From Achromobacter sp. RTa (lineage in GTDB: Bacteria > Pseudomonadota > Gammaproteobacteria > Burkholderiales > Burkholderiaceae_B): a stretch of 64,000 nucleotides of DNA. Under the pieces are notes generated by a model. It saw nothing but the letters and a program-made list of their open reading frames with translations. It did not search any database and was not told the DNA's origin. The position numbers and the translations under genes were made by a program. The stretch is taken from the NCBI RefSeq assembly GCF_000757485.1, contig NZ_JPYO01000042.1, positions 908,707-972,706 on the forward strand, read 5' to 3'. Each line of letters begins with the position of its first letter. Within the stretch, counting starts at the first letter, position 1. Shown piece by piece: positions 9,093 to 18,757 of this stretch.

Positions 9093-9653
9093 ATGATCAT
9101 CCTGCTGGACCAAGACGGCGTGCTCGCCGATTTCGAACACGCCTTTATCGACGCGTGGCGCGAGCGCCATCCCGGCATTCCCCCCGTGGCGTTCGAAGAC
9201 CGCAAATCCTTCTACATCCGCCAGGACTACGCCCCCGAGCTGCGCGGCATGGCCGAAGCCATCTACACCGCGCCCGGCTTCATCCGCAACCTGCCCCCGG
9301 TGCCCGGCGCCCTGGAGGCGGTACAGGAATTGCTGGCGCTAGGCATGGACGTGCGCATCTGCTCCTCGCCGCTGTCCCAGTTCGAGAACTGCGTGGCGGA
9401 AAAATACCTCTGGGTGGAAAAACACCTGGGGCGCGACGCCACCAACCGGCTGATCCTGACCAAGGACAAGACGCTGGTGCACGGCAATCTACTGATCGAC
9501 GACAAGCCCCTGATCGAGGGCGCGGTGAAACCGCGCTGGAAGCACATCCTGTTCGACGCGCCCTACAACCGCGAGGTCGCGGACCGCCCTCGCATCACCT
9601 GGAAGAACTGGCGCAACGTGCTGGCGGGAGAGCTGTATACGGCAGACGAGTGA
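9093..9653 (+). CDS. 5'(3')-deoxyribonucleotidase (NT5C-type HAD phosphatase)
   Basis: Predicted cytosolic nucleotidase of the HAD superfamily that dephosphorylates (deoxy)nucleoside monophosphates. The 186 residues start with the HAD motif LLDQDGVLADFE, where D6 is the nucleophile and D8 the acid/base. A later LIDDKPLIEG holds the motif IV acidic pair, and a Lys precedes it (LTKDKTLVHG). The 3' end (LAGELYTADE) is the sequence of which a diverged copy is found 10.1 kb downstream, so this gene marks the left edge of the catabolic module that follows. The exact nucleotide preference cannot be read from the sequence. Confidence 0.88.
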   Translation: MIILLDQDGVLADFEHAFIDAWRERHPGIPPVAFEDRKSFYIRQDYAPELRGMAEAIYTAPGFIRNLPPVPGALEAVQELLALGMDVRICSSPLSQFENCVAEKYLWVEKHLGRDATNRLILTKDKTLVHGNLLIDDKPLIEGAVKPRWKHILFDAPYNREVADRPRITWKNWRNVLAGELYTADE

Positions 9654-9672
9654 GTCCTGTTCAGCAGGCCGC
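9634..9672. repeat. Left copy of direct repeat flanking a 10-kb module
   Basis: The last codons of the nucleotidase gene plus about 20 bases after it recur at 19773-19811. Both copies share TGTATACGGCA and GTGAGTCCTGTTCAGCAGG, and the part between differs by a few bases. Weaker similarity extends about 30 bp further left. The arrangement resembles an attachment-site duplication at the 3' end of a gene. The inner CCTGTTCAGCAGG is itself a short inverted repeat. Confidence 0.8.
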
Positions 9673-9698
9673 CTACGCCGGGATTCCGATAGGCATCC

Positions 9699-10856
9699 TC
9701 AGTAAGCCCGACGGAACAAGGCGCGGAAATCTGCCTCGGTAGTGTGGCGTGGATTCCAGCGGTTGTAGTCCGCTGCATAACTGCGCCGCGCCAGCTCGTC
9801 GAGCGAATCTTCCGTAACGCCTGCATCACGCAGGCGGGCGGGGATGCCCAGATCGATACAAAGTTCACGTATCGCGTCGACGGTACGGCGCGCCGCCTCG
9901 CGCTGCGACAGGCCCCGGCTATCCACGCCGAGAATACCGGCAACGTCAACATAGCGCGCAGGGTTGGCGATCAGGTTGAATTCCGCCACCGTAGGCAGGC
10001 ACAGCGCATTGGCCAGCCCGTGCGGGATATGGAACACCGCACCCAGCGGCAACGCCATGCAATGCACGTTGCCCAGGCCCGTCACCCCGAAAGACATCGC
10101 CGCCATCGAAGAGCCGCACAACATGTCCATCGCTGCGCGGGTATTGCGGCGATTGGCCACGAATTGCCGGATGCTGCCGGCAATCAGCGTCATGGCATGC
10201 ATGTTGACCGCATCCGAAAAGGGATTGGCCAGTTTGGACAGATATGACTCGAACGCATGCACAAAGGCATCGATGCCCGCATGCGCCGCCACGTGCGCCG
10301 GCATGGATCCAACCGCCAGAGGGTCCAGTATGGCCACCTGGGCCGGGCTGAAGGCAGCATGGCGGATAGCCATCTTGACGTTGCGCACGGTATCGGTGAT
10401 CACGCAGGCGCCAGACACCTCCGAACCGGTGCCAGCCGTGGTCGGCACGGCATACAGCGACATGGGACGTATGCTGAATTTCTCCACGCCCTCGTAATCG
10501 GCGATCCTGCCGCCATTTGTCATCAGGATGGCCACGGACTTGGCGACATCGATGGTACTGCCTCCCCCGATGGCAATAATGGCCTCGCTGCCATGGGCGC
10601 GACAGCGCTCGTAGGCCGCATGCACCGTCGTGTCGCTGGGGTCGGGCTCGACCTCCGCAAACAGAGCCAGCGACAGCTGGCGCTCGCCCAGCCTGGCCAT
10701 GATCGCGCGCGCGATCTCGCTCTCGACCAGGGCCGGATCCACCACCACAAACACACGCTGCGCGCCGCCGTCTGCCACGATGGCCGGCAGTTGCTGGTGG
10801 GCGTCCACGCCCAACACCAGGCGGGTCGGGCAGGCAAAACTCGAAACAGGGTACAT
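9699..10856 (-). CDS. Iron-containing alcohol dehydrogenase
   Basis: Family III (iron) alcohol dehydrogenase, 385 residues, that interconverts an alcohol and an aldehyde or ketone with NAD(P). The nucleotide-binding motif GGGSTIDVAK is present. The metal-ligand segments are IDAFVHAFESY (Asp and His) and GNVHCMALPLG...PHG (His ligands). It is the last gene of a long minus-strand operon, next to an aldehyde dehydrogenase, so alcohol-to-acid oxidation of a common substrate is likely. The substrate cannot be told from the sequence; maleylacetate reductases share this fold but are usually shorter and have different metal residues. Confidence 0.9.
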   Translation of the reverse strand: MYPVSSFACPTRLVLGVDAHQQLPAIVADGGAQRVFVVVDPALVESEIARAIMARLGERQLSLALFAEVEPDPSDTTVHAAYERCRAHGSEAIIAIGGGSTIDVAKSVAILMTNGGRIADYEGVEKFSIRPMSLYAVPTTAGTGSEVSGACVITDTVRNVKMAIRHAAFSPAQVAILDPLAVGSMPAHVAAHAGIDAFVHAFESYLSKLANPFSDAVNMHAMTLIAGSIRQFVANRRNTRAAMDMLCGSSMAAMSFGVTGLGNVHCMALPLGAVFHIPHGLANALCLPTVAEFNLIANPARYVDVAGILGVDSRGLSQREAARRTVDAIRELCIDLGIPARLRDAGVTEDSLDELARRSYAADYNRWNPRHTTEADFRALFRRAY

Positions 10857-10865
10857 GGCGATAAC

Positions 10866-12308
10866 CTAGATGCGGATGCAGATATTCTTGAGCTGGGTGT
10901 ACGACAACAGAGCATCCAGGCCTTTTTCGCGGCCGAAGCCGGATTTTCGGTAACCGCCAAACGGCAACTCCACTCCGCCGCCGGCGCCATAGCAGTTGAC
11001 GAAGACCTGCCCGGCCTGCACCCGCTGCGCCAGCCTGTGCGTCTGGCCCACGTCGCGCCCCCAGATACCGGCGACCAGGCCATACTCCGTGCCATTGGCG
11101 ATTTCCGCGGCCTCGTCGATATTGTCAAAGGGCACCAGGGTCAGCACCGGCCCGAAGATTTCCTCCTGATGCACTCGCATCAGGGGATGGGCACCGTCGA
11201 GCAAGGTGGGCATCACGAAATTGCCGGCATCCAAATTCGCGCCCGCCAGCGGCTGCCCGCCGACGATAACCTCGGCCCCTTCCTCACGGCCAAGGTCGAT
11301 ATACTCCAGCACCTTGCGCTGCTGGTCGCGGCTGACCAGCGCGCCGATATCCGGATCGTTCAAGCCAGGCCCCACTCGCAGCTGGGCGGCCAGCGCCGTC
11401 AGACGCTCGCGCAGCGCCTTGTGCGCGCCGCGCTGCACCAGAATGCGAGTGCCCGCCGAGCAGGTCTGCCCAGCATGCGGAAAGGCCGCCTTGAGCAACA
11501 ACGGCGCGGCCGCGTCCAAATCCGCGTCGGCCAGCACGATATTGGGCGACTTGCCCCCCAGTTCCAACAGCACGGGCACGATGTTCTCGGCAGCCGCCTT
11601 CATTACCCCCTTTCCGGTTGCCACCGAACCGGTGAATACCACCAGGCCTACGCCCGGATGCGCGGCTAGCGCCGCACCAGACTCATGGCCCAGCCCAGTC
11701 ACGATGTTCAGCACCCCGGCCGGCAAGCCCGCCTCGTGGCAGATGCGGGTGAGTTCAAGCACACTCAGGCAGGCCAACTCGGCCGGCTTCATCACGACGG
11801 TATTGCCCGTGGCCAACGCCGGCGCCAGGCCGCGCGACGCGATCTGCAAGGGGTAGTTCCAAGGCACGATCTGCGCGGTCACGCCCATAGGCTCGCGCAT
11901 CGTGAAATCGAAGTATTCCGCGCCCAGCGGGATGGAGCTGCCCAGCACCTTGTCAGCCACCCCGGCGTAGTACTCGAAGAAGCGCGCGGCGGCCACAGCA
12001 TCAGCCTGCGCCTGCTTGAGGGGCTTGCCTGTGTCCAGGCTCTCAAGACGGGCCAGATGCTCCTGTTCCAGCGTGATGCGGCGGGCGATTTCCGCCAGTA
12101 CGCGCGCGCGCTGAACCGGCGGGCATTCGGCCCAACTGCGCAGGGCGCGCCGCGCGCTCTGCACAGCAGCATCCACTTCGCCTGCCTGGCCGCGCGCAAT
12201 CGCGGCGATGGGCTGGCCGGTGGCGGGGTCCAGCACCTCGATCGTGTCGCCCGAACGCGCAGGGCCCCAGACGCCGTCGATGAAGCAACCGTATTGCGGG
12301 AGTGTCAT
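10866..12308 (-). CDS. NAD(P)-dependent aldehyde dehydrogenase
   Basis: Aldehyde dehydrogenase of 480 residues, oxidising an aldehyde to its acid. The general-base Glu lies in LELGGKSPN and the catalytic Cys in GQTCSAGTRI, and the PWNYPLQI segment of the cofactor site is present. Length is typical of the family (betaine/phenylacetaldehyde-like group). It sits between the LivF ATPase gene and the iron alcohol dehydrogenase in the same operon and so probably works on the product of that enzyme. Exact substrate unknown. Confidence 0.92.
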   Translation of the reverse strand: MTLPQYGCFIDGVWGPARSGDTIEVLDPATGQPIAAIARGQAGEVDAAVQSARRALRSWAECPPVQRARVLAEIARRITLEQEHLARLESLDTGKPLKQAQADAVAAARFFEYYAGVADKVLGSSIPLGAEYFDFTMREPMGVTAQIVPWNYPLQIASRGLAPALATGNTVVMKPAELACLSVLELTRICHEAGLPAGVLNIVTGLGHESGAALAAHPGVGLVVFTGSVATGKGVMKAAAENIVPVLLELGGKSPNIVLADADLDAAAPLLLKAAFPHAGQTCSAGTRILVQRGAHKALRERLTALAAQLRVGPGLNDPDIGALVSRDQQRKVLEYIDLGREEGAEVIVGGQPLAGANLDAGNFVMPTLLDGAHPLMRVHQEEIFGPVLTLVPFDNIDEAAEIANGTEYGLVAGIWGRDVGQTHRLAQRVQAGQVFVNCYGAGGGVELPFGGYRKSGFGREKGLDALLSYTQLKNICIRI

Positions 12309-12338
12309 GACAAATCCTTGTTCAATAAGTAGGAGATC

Positions 12339-13058
12339 TCAGGCGGCGAACTCGCCGCCCAGATAAGCTTCACGTATGCGCGGATCGCGTCGCAACTCGG
12401 CGGCCGGCCCCTCTAGCGTCACCGACCCGCTCTCGAGCACATAAGCCCGATCCGCGATCGCCAGGGCCTGGTTGGCCATCTGCTCAATCAGCAGAACCGT
12501 CATGCCTTCGGCCCGCAGGCGCTTGAGCCCCCGGAAGATATCCACCGCCACCAGCGGCGCCAGGCCCAACGAGGGTTCATCCAGGATCAGCAGCCGGGGG
12601 TTGGACATCAGGGCGCGGGCGATGGCCAGCATCTGCTGCTCGCCCCCGCTCAAGGTGCCTGCGACCTGCTCGCGGCGTTCCCTGAGCCTGGGGAACATCT
12701 CGAAATAGCCTTCGACCTGGCGTGCCACGCGATTGCGGTCCTGGCGGATGAGGTAGCCGCCCAGCAGCAGGTTCTCGTATACAGTCTGGTCGGTAAACAC
12801 TTGGCGTCCCTCGGGCGCCATGGCCAGACCGGCCATCACGCGCTGGGGCGTCGACAGCCCGCGCAGATCGCGGCCTTCGAACCGCAGTTGCCCGCTGGCC
12901 GGCACCAGACCCATGACGCCGCGCAAAAGACTGCTCTTGCCCGCACCATTGGCTCCCAGCAAGGCAACGATCTCGCCCTGCTCGATCCGCATCGAAACAC
13001 CGCGCACCGCGCGTACCGGACCATACGAGATTTCCATATCCTCGATGTCGAGCATCAT
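12339..13058 (-). CDS. LivF-type branched-chain ABC transporter ATP-binding protein
   Basis: ATPase subunit, 239 residues, of a hydrophobic/branched-chain amino-acid type importer. Walker A is GANGAGKSS, signature LSGGEQQM and Walker B LLILDEPSLGLAP. It overlaps the fused permease-ATPase gene by four bases, and pairs with the ATPase half of that fusion. The cargo is probably not an amino acid: the operon codes for AtuA-like proteins and alcohol/aldehyde oxidation enzymes. Confidence 0.93.
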   Translation of the reverse strand: MMLDIEDMEISYGPVRAVRGVSMRIEQGEIVALLGANGAGKSSLLRGVMGLVPASGQLRFEGRDLRGLSTPQRVMAGLAMAPEGRQVFTDQTVYENLLLGGYLIRQDRNRVARQVEGYFEMFPRLRERREQVAGTLSGGEQQMLAIARALMSNPRLLILDEPSLGLAPLVAVDIFRGLKRLRAEGMTVLLIEQMANQALAIADRAYVLESGSVTLEGPAAELRRDPRIREAYLGGEFAA

Positions 13059-14818
13059 TCCTCCAATCCCGTATCGCTGCCCAGGTAAGCCTCGATCACA
13101 CGCGGGTTGCTCTGGATATCCTTGGGACTTCCCTCCGCGATCACCAAGCCCCTATCCAGCACGACGATGTGATCCGAGATATTCATCACCAGACTCATAT
13201 CGTGCTCGACCATCAGCACCGCCACGCCGAGCGCGCCGATGCGGCGCACCAGTTGGCCCAGTTCTCGGGTTTCCTGCGGATTGAGACCCGCGGCCGGCTC
13301 GTCGAGCAGAAGCAAGACCGGGCGGCTGGCCAGTGCGCGCGCCAGCTCCACGCGGCGCTGCACGCCATAAGGCAGGCTGCCCGCCCGGGCCTGGGCGTGC
13401 GCAAGCAGGCCGGTGAACGCCAGCACAGCCATGACTTCATGCCGCGCCTGCGCTTCCGACACGCCTTGGCCCAAGCGCGAATGGGCACCCACCAGCACAT
13501 TGTCCAGCACCGACATGGCGCCAAACAGGCGCAGGTTCTGGAAGGTCCGCGCCACGCCGGCGGCCGCCAGCCTGTGAGCGCCGGCCCGCGTCATGTCGCG
13601 GCCTTGCAGGGTCAGCGAGCCCGCGGTCGGCGGGATGACGCCGGTCAGAATGTTGATCAGTGTGCTCTTGCCCGCCCCGTTGGGGCCAATCAGCGCGTGA
13701 ATGCGCTGCGGCTCCAGCACCAGATTGACATCCTGGGCCGTCACCACGCCGCCAAAGTTCTTGCAGATGCCCGACAATTCCAGCAAGGGAACCCCCGTGG
13801 CTGCCGGGCGCACCGGCAGCTCGGTACCGATCGACGCAACCGGCAACTCGGGCGGCGCGGGCCGCCAGCGGTCGAACAGGCCGACGATGCCCCGCGGCAT
13901 GAGATAGAGCGCGAACAGCAGCATCCCGCCATAGACGAAATGCTGGGCAAACGGCCACTGCGCCAGAAATACTTCGGCCAGCGTCAGCACGACGGCGCCT
14001 GCCAAGGGGCCGTAGATCGTCCCCGCGCCACCCAGCAGAACCAACAGGAGAATGAAGACCGACAGATGAAAGGTGATGAAGTCGGAATTGAAATACTGGT
14101 TCTGCTGCGCCACCAGCGCCCCGCCCAGGCCGCACAGAGCCGCCGCCACCATGAAGGCCAGTGTCTTGTAGCGGTAGACGGCGATGCCCGAACAAGCGGC
14201 GGCGATCTCGTCGAACTGCAAGGACAGCAAGGCACGCCCGAAGCGGCCACGGAAGGCGCGCGCCAGCACCAGGTGCACAGCCAGGCTCAACCCTATCACC
14301 AGCCACACCCATTGCTGCAGCGTGAACGGCGCCTGGGCGATGGTCAGCGGCGCAATCCCGTAAATGCCCTGGGCACCCCCGAACACATCGGTCCATTCCG
14401 TGACCAGTTTTTCGGCCACGATGCCGAAGGCCAGCGTCACCAGGGCCAGGCTGGGGCCTTTTACGCGCAGCGAGGGCAAGGCGATCAACAGACCTACCAC
14501 GGCCGCCACCACGGGAGCCGCCGCCAGCGCCAGCGCCGGATGCCATTCCCAGCGGGCAGTCAGCAAGGCCACCGCATAGGCGCCAGCCGCGAACAGGCCG
14601 GCCTGCCCCAGGGACTTCTGGCCCGCATAGCCCGCGAGCACATTCATGCCGGCCGCGCACAGATAATAGACCCCGCACATGAACATGATGCGCAGGTAGA
14701 AATCATTGTTCAGCACCAGCGCCAGGACGGCGAGCAAGGCCGCCACGGCGACGGCGCCCGGGCGCAGGCTGCCGCGTGGACGCGGCGCCGGCTGTGCCTG
14801 AGTCTGGGCTGCGCTCAT
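13055..14818 (-). CDS. Fused LivM-type permease and LivG-type ATPase
   Basis: A single 587-residue protein joins two subunits that are separate in E. coli Liv. Residues 1 to about 330 are the LivM-type permease, with many membrane segments starting near residue 20. From about residue 345 comes the LivG ATPase, with Walker [13 protein letters not shown] near 375, signature-region sequence [16 protein letters not shown] and Walker [15 protein letters not shown] chose the start at 14818 ([10 protein letters not shown]), which overlaps the livH stop by four bases; the frame stays open upstream but is not membrane-like there. Such fusions are known in some proteobacterial Liv systems. Confidence 0.93.
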   Translation of the reverse strand: MSAAQTQAQPAPRPRGSLRPGAVAVAALLAVLALVLNNDFYLRIMFMCGVYYLCAAGMNVLAGYAGQKSLGQAGLFAAGAYAVALLTARWEWHPALALAAAPVVAAVVGLLIALPSLRVKGPSLALVTLAFGIVAEKLVTEWTDVFGGAQGIYGIAPLTIAQAPFTLQQWVWLVIGLSLAVHLVLARAFRGRFGRALLSLQFDEIAAACSGIAVYRYKTLAFMVAAALCGLGGALVAQQNQYFNSDFITFHLSVFILLLVLLGGAGTIYGPLAGAVVLTLAEVFLAQWPFAQHFVYGGMLLFALYLMPRGIVGLFDRWRPAPPELPVASIGTELPVRPAATGVPLLELSGICKNFGGVVTAQDVNLVLEPQRIHALIGPNGAGKSTLINILTGVIPPTAGSLTLQGRDMTRAGAHRLAAAGVARTFQNLRLFGAMSVLDNVLVGAHSRLGQGVSEAQARHEVMAVLAFTGLLAHAQARAGSLPYGVQRRVELARALASRPVLLLLDEPAAGLNPQETRELGQLVRRIGALGVAVLMVEHDMSLVMNISDHIVVLDRGLVIAEGSPKDIQSNPRVIEAYLGSDTGLEE

Positions 14819-15723
14819 ACTTTCTCCACCAGTGTCTTGCCGAACAGGCCATTGGGAAAGGCCGCCAGCACCGCAATCACCACCGCGAACACCACAATCT
14901 CGCGCCACTGCGCGCTCCACAGGCCAGTAAAGGATTCCGCCAGGCCGATCAGGATTCCGCCCAGCATGCACCCTCGCAGATTCGTGAGTCCGCCCACGAT
15001 GGCGGCCGAAAAGCCCTTGAGCGCGATCACCACGCCCATGAACAGCGACGCCGAGACGATGGGCGCGATCAGCACGCCGCTCAAGCCCGCCAGGGCCGAA
15101 CTAACCACAAAAGTCAGCGCCATCACGCGCGTGACGCGTATGCCCATGAGAGCGGCGGCATCGCGGTTCAGGGCGACGGCCCGCATGCTGCGACCCAGCG
15201 AGGTGCGATGCATGGCGAAGTCCACAACCCCCAAAAGCAGCATGGCGAGCACCAGCACCACGATCTCCTGCGGCCGGAAGCCGGCCCCCGCCACGCGAAT
15301 TACCTCGTCGCCCAGGGGGGCCTCCACCATGCGAGCGCCCGGCCCCCAGAGAGACAGCGCAGCACTTTGCATGATGATGCCGAAGCCGATGGTGCTCATG
15401 ACCCAGGACATGCCGGGCCTGCCGGCAAAAGGTCGGATGGCCGCCAGATAGAGCGGCAGCCCCATCACGCCCATAACCACGGTAGCGGCCAGGGCGGCCA
15501 GTACATAGGCCCAGGGCGAGGTCGCCGGATCTATGGCCAGCGCGCTTGCCACCAACCCTACTGTGCCCAGGCCCACGAAAGCCCCCACCGAAACGAAATC
15601 GCCTTGCGCGAAATTCAGTGTCCGCGTGGTCGTGTAGGTCAGGCTGAAACCCAAGGCGATCAAGGCATAGATACCGCCCATCGTCAGCCCGCCGATCAAG
15701 GCCTGAAGTATGGTTGTCGACAT
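14815..15723 (-). CDS. LivH-type branched-chain ABC transporter permease
   Basis: Membrane subunit of the importer, 302 residues, mostly hydrophobic with about eight membrane segments. The conserved LivH N-terminal segment GGIYALIALGFSLTY and NFAQGDF are present. It pairs with the permease half of the LivM-LivG fusion. It lies 10 bp after the solute-binding protein gene and overlaps the next gene by four bases. Confidence 0.94.
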   Translation of the reverse strand: MSTTILQALIGGLTMGGIYALIALGFSLTYTTTRTLNFAQGDFVSVGAFVGLGTVGLVASALAIDPATSPWAYVLAALAATVVMGVMGLPLYLAAIRPFAGRPGMSWVMSTIGFGIIMQSAALSLWGPGARMVEAPLGDEVIRVAGAGFRPQEIVVLVLAMLLLGVVDFAMHRTSLGRSMRAVALNRDAAALMGIRVTRVMALTFVVSSALAGLSGVLIAPIVSASLFMGVVIALKGFSAAIVGGLTNLRGCMLGGILIGLAESFTGLWSAQWREIVVFAVVIAVLAAFPNGLFGKTLVEKV

Positions 15724-15733
15724 ACCCTGGCCC

Positions 15734-16915
15734 TTACTTCTTGAAATCGGCCGGCGTCATGGCATCGAGCACCGGATCCTTGAAATCCACCACGACACCG
15801 CCTTGCCAGCGCGACCAGTGGTAGTCCTGCGCCTGCAGTCCTTCATGATTCGTGGCCGAGAACGGTTGCTTGTATTGTTTGACCAAGCCGTCGACCGGCT
15901 GTTGCAGGTTTTCCATTGCCCGGCGCACGGCCTCGCCATCCAGGCTCTGGGCCTGCTCAGCGGCAGCGGCCCATACCAGCACCGTGTCATAGGCCTGGGT
16001 CGCCGCCCAGAACATCGACGGATTAGCCAGCTTGGGGCCGATGCGCTCAAGCAGCGACTTGGCCGCCGGCGACTTGGCCTCGCTGGACGTGGTCAGGAAT
16101 ATCGGCCACTCCATAAGTTTGTTGCCCGCCACCTGCGGAAAGCCGCTGAACGAGGCCGCCCAGGTCGTCAGCACGCGTGGCATGTAGTCAATCTTCTCCA
16201 TGCTGCGCACCAGATGGCCCAGAGGGGCGGCCTGGGCCCAGACCACCAGCGTGTCGACGCCGGCTGCCTTGGCTTTGCCCAACTGCGACGTCATGTCCGT
16301 GTCGCGCGCGTCAAACTTCTCGATCACCACCGGCTTGATACCGTGCAGGGCGGCGATCTGTTCCATGTCCTTCAAACCCGCCTGGCCATAGCCCGTGGTC
16401 TCGACAAAGAAGCCAATCTTCTTGGACTGCGGACTCTTGGCTGCGTAGGCGACCAGCGCGGCCGCCTGATCTCGGTCTACCATGGAAATGCGGAAGAGAT
16501 AATTGGGATTGTTGCCGGCCGGCTCGGTGATGGCCGTGCTCGATGCGCTGGAAACCAGCACCGGCATCTTCTTCTGGTTGGCTATATGCTTCCAAGCCAG
16601 CGCATTACCCGAATTGGTCGGCCCGAAAACCACCGCCACCCGCTCGCGGTCGATCAGGTCGGTCATGTTCTGGATGGATTTGGGCGGCTGGCCCAGGTCG
16701 TCGCGCACCAAAAACGTCAGCTTGCGCCCGAGCACACCGCCGCGCTTGTTGATGTCGTCCACCGCGGCCGTGATGCCCAAAACGCCGATCTGGCCCGACT
16801 CGGCCGAGGGCGAACCCGAGATATCGCCGTTGTAGGAAATCTTGATGTCTTGGGCTTGCGCCGCGCAGGCCACGGCGGCCGTCGCCGCCAATAGCCAATG
16901 CTTGAATGTCTTCAT
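15734..16915 (-). CDS. Liv-type periplasmic solute-binding protein
   Basis: Substrate receptor of the module's importer, 393 residues. A signal peptide (MKTFKHWLLAATAAVACAAQA, cut before QDIKI) leads a type-1 periplasmic binding fold of the LivJ/AmiC group. It lies between the AtuA-like pair and the permease genes. As the cluster lacks amino-acid catabolism genes, the ligand is more likely an organic acid or terpenoid/branched compound; this is inference from context. Confidence 0.93.
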   Translation of the reverse strand: MKTFKHWLLAATAAVACAAQAQDIKISYNGDISGSPSAESGQIGVLGITAAVDDINKRGGVLGRKLTFLVRDDLGQPPKSIQNMTDLIDRERVAVVFGPTNSGNALAWKHIANQKKMPVLVSSASSTAITEPAGNNPNYLFRISMVDRDQAAALVAYAAKSPQSKKIGFFVETTGYGQAGLKDMEQIAALHGIKPVVIEKFDARDTDMTSQLGKAKAAGVDTLVVWAQAAPLGHLVRSMEKIDYMPRVLTTWAASFSGFPQVAGNKLMEWPIFLTTSSEAKSPAAKSLLERIGPKLANPSMFWAATQAYDTVLVWAAAAEQAQSLDGEAVRRAMENLQQPVDGLVKQYKQPFSATNHEGLQAQDYHWSRWQGGVVVDFKDPVLDAMTPADFKK

Positions 16916-16964
16916 ATGTCTCCTCCGGTGGTTGGTATGCCGTGCTTGGCGGCTGTTGTAATGG

Positions 16965-17321
16965 CTATGGAGTCACGCCGGCGGATGCAGCTTCGTCGGG
17001 AAGGTCGATCTCCAGGTCCAGCAAATACCCCGCCAGCGACTTGCCGTGCGAATCCAGATTGAGGGCGTCATTGACGCCTCCATCCAGCACGTCATCGATG
17101 ACGAAATTCATCGCCGCCAGTTGCGGCAGCAGATAGCGGCGGATTTCGCCGGGCTCCCGATGGGCGAACACGCGGCGCACGGCCGCTACGGTCACCTGGG
17201 CAACGATGCTGTCGTAATGGCGCGGGTCATAGGCAATGACACTGATATTGGAGCGATTGCCCTTATCGCCCGTGCGACCATGCGCGATCTCAAACAGATG
17301 CACCCGTTTGGTGGCCGTCAT
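16965..17321 (-). CDS. AtuA-like small subunit (AtuA C-terminal domain protein)
   Basis: A 118-residue protein matching the C-terminal domain of AtuA-type proteins, with the opening HLFEIAHGRTGDKGNRSNIS that is characteristic of the family. In AtuA itself this domain is fused behind the large domain; here it is a separate gene whose start overlaps the stop of the large-domain gene by four bases, so the two presumably form a two-subunit enzyme. AtuA is needed for acyclic terpene (citronellol/geraniol) utilisation in Pseudomonas, but its reaction is not well defined. Confidence 0.85.
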   Translation of the reverse strand: MTATKRVHLFEIAHGRTGDKGNRSNISVIAYDPRHYDSIVAQVTVAAVRRVFAHREPGEIRRYLLPQLAAMNFVIDDVLDGGVNDALNLDSHGKSLAGYLLDLEIDLPDEAASAGVTP

Positions 17322-18655
17322 GCCAGCACCTCATGGCTTGCGCTCACCAGCGCACGGTCGATATAGGCCGAGCGCGTCTCCAGGCGCCGCCGCACGGCGC
17401 TGCGCACCCCGCCGCCCCCGGCGGGCCCGCAGCAATAAAGCGCATTGACCTCGCGCGCCAGGGTGTCGGCCGCCTCGCGCTCGGCAAACTTGCCGGCCAC
17501 CCGCAGGCGCACATCGCGCGCGCCGCTGTCGGGCAGACCGCTCATCAGGCGGCCGCCATCGTCGGCCAGCAGGCTCTGTACCCCGATGAGATCGACGCGC
17601 AAACCCTCGCCCATGCGATGGCGGATCACGTCGGCGGCCAATCTGGCCCGTGCCTCGGCGCGCGGGCCACCATAGGAAATCTCGGCCTCGCCCAGCCAGC
17701 CGCCCTCATAGAAGGCGCTCACTTTGAGCGTATCGGGACGGCGATGGCCGCGCACCCCATTCAAGGCCACGCGGTCACCCCCCAGCTCGGTGACAGTGGC
17801 CGCGCTGATGTCGGCCGTGACATCCGGGGTCAGATAAGCCGATGGATCGTGCACCTCGTAAAGCAGCTGCTCGGTTACCGTGCGGCGATCAACCACACCT
17901 CCAGTTTCCTCGGCTTTGCCGATGATGCAATGCCCATCGGACAGAATCTCCGCCACCGGAAAACCCAGATTCCATAAACCCGGCACGTCCTTGAACCCGG
18001 GGTCGGCAAAATAGCCGCCCGTAACCTGCGAACCGCACTCCAGCAGATGACCCGCCATGATGGCCGGACCCAGGCGGTCCCAGTCGTCTGCCGACCAGCC
18101 GAAATGCGCCAGCGCCGGCCCGCTCACCAGCGAAGGATCCGCCACCCGGCCCGTCACCACGATATCCGCGCCATCGAGCAGGGCATCCGCGATGGCCTCT
18201 CCGCCCAGATAGACATTGGCGCTCACCAGGGCCGCAGGCCGCGCGAGACCGGCCTGACCGATCACGGCCTCGGCATCCTCCCGCGCCAACAGATCATCGC
18301 CGCGCACTACGGCCACGCGCGGGACGCGCAGCCTCAGTTCTCGTGCCAGGCGCAGGATATGCCGGGCGGCGCCCTGTGGATTCGCAGCGCCGAAATTGCT
18401 CACGATGGCGATGCGCTCGCGCAGGCACAGCTCTAACACCGGGCGTAATAATGGCTCGAGCAAGGGCTCATAACCCGCCTGTGGGTTCTCTCGGCGAGCC
18501 AATTGGGCCAAGGCCAGAGTACGTTCGGCCAACGTTTCCAGGATCAGAACACGGCGTCCTTCGCGCCGGGCCAGGGTGCGTACCACGGGCAAGGGCGCGT
18601 CCAGGCGATCCCCCGAAAAACCGGCCCCACATCCTATCCAGAGCGGCGTCACCAT
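17318..18655 (-). CDS. AtuA-family (DUF1446) large-domain protein
   Basis: A 445-residue protein of the acyclic terpene utilisation AtuA family. Recognisable segments are the opening IGCGAGFSGDRLDAP, ADIVVTGRVADPSLV and EVHDPSAYLTPDV. No classical cofactor motif is visible. The start at 18655 (MVTPLWIG) is chosen by similarity to the family; an in-frame ATG lies 15 codons upstream. It is the first gene of the operon and faces the LysR gene. Unlike the Pseudomonas atu cluster there are no acyl-CoA carboxylase genes here, so the pathway need not concern terpenes. Confidence 0.85.
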   Translation of the reverse strand: MVTPLWIGCGAGFSGDRLDAPLPVVRTLARREGRRVLILETLAERTLALAQLARRENPQAGYEPLLEPLLRPVLELCLRERIAIVSNFGAANPQGAARHILRLARELRLRVPRVAVVRGDDLLAREDAEAVIGQAGLARPAALVSANVYLGGEAIADALLDGADIVVTGRVADPSLVSGPALAHFGWSADDWDRLGPAIMAGHLLECGSQVTGGYFADPGFKDVPGLWNLGFPVAEILSDGHCIIGKAEETGGVVDRRTVTEQLLYEVHDPSAYLTPDVTADISAATVTELGGDRVALNGVRGHRRPDTLKVSAFYEGGWLGEAEISYGGPRAEARARLAADVIRHRMGEGLRVDLIGVQSLLADDGGRLMSGLPDSGARDVRLRVAGKFAEREAADTLAREVNALYCCGPAGGGGVRSAVRRRLETRSAYIDRALVSASHEVLA

Positions 18656-18757
18656 TGTCTCGTCATTGTTGTTGGAATGAACGAATTGTGGGAGCCGCAA
18701 ACTCAGAAGTAAAATCGAAATTTCAAAACCATTTATCCAAAAAACAAATCACTCGGA
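18656..18757. promoter_or_regulatory. Divergent promoter region of the AtuA-like operon and its LysR regulator
   Basis: This 102-bp gap is distinctly A/T-rich on its right side and separates divergently read genes, the standard layout for a LysR regulator and its target. It contains the small palindrome GAAATTTC at 18717-18724 within a run of A and T. A T-N11-A LysR box is possible there but I cannot single one out. Confidence 0.45.
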
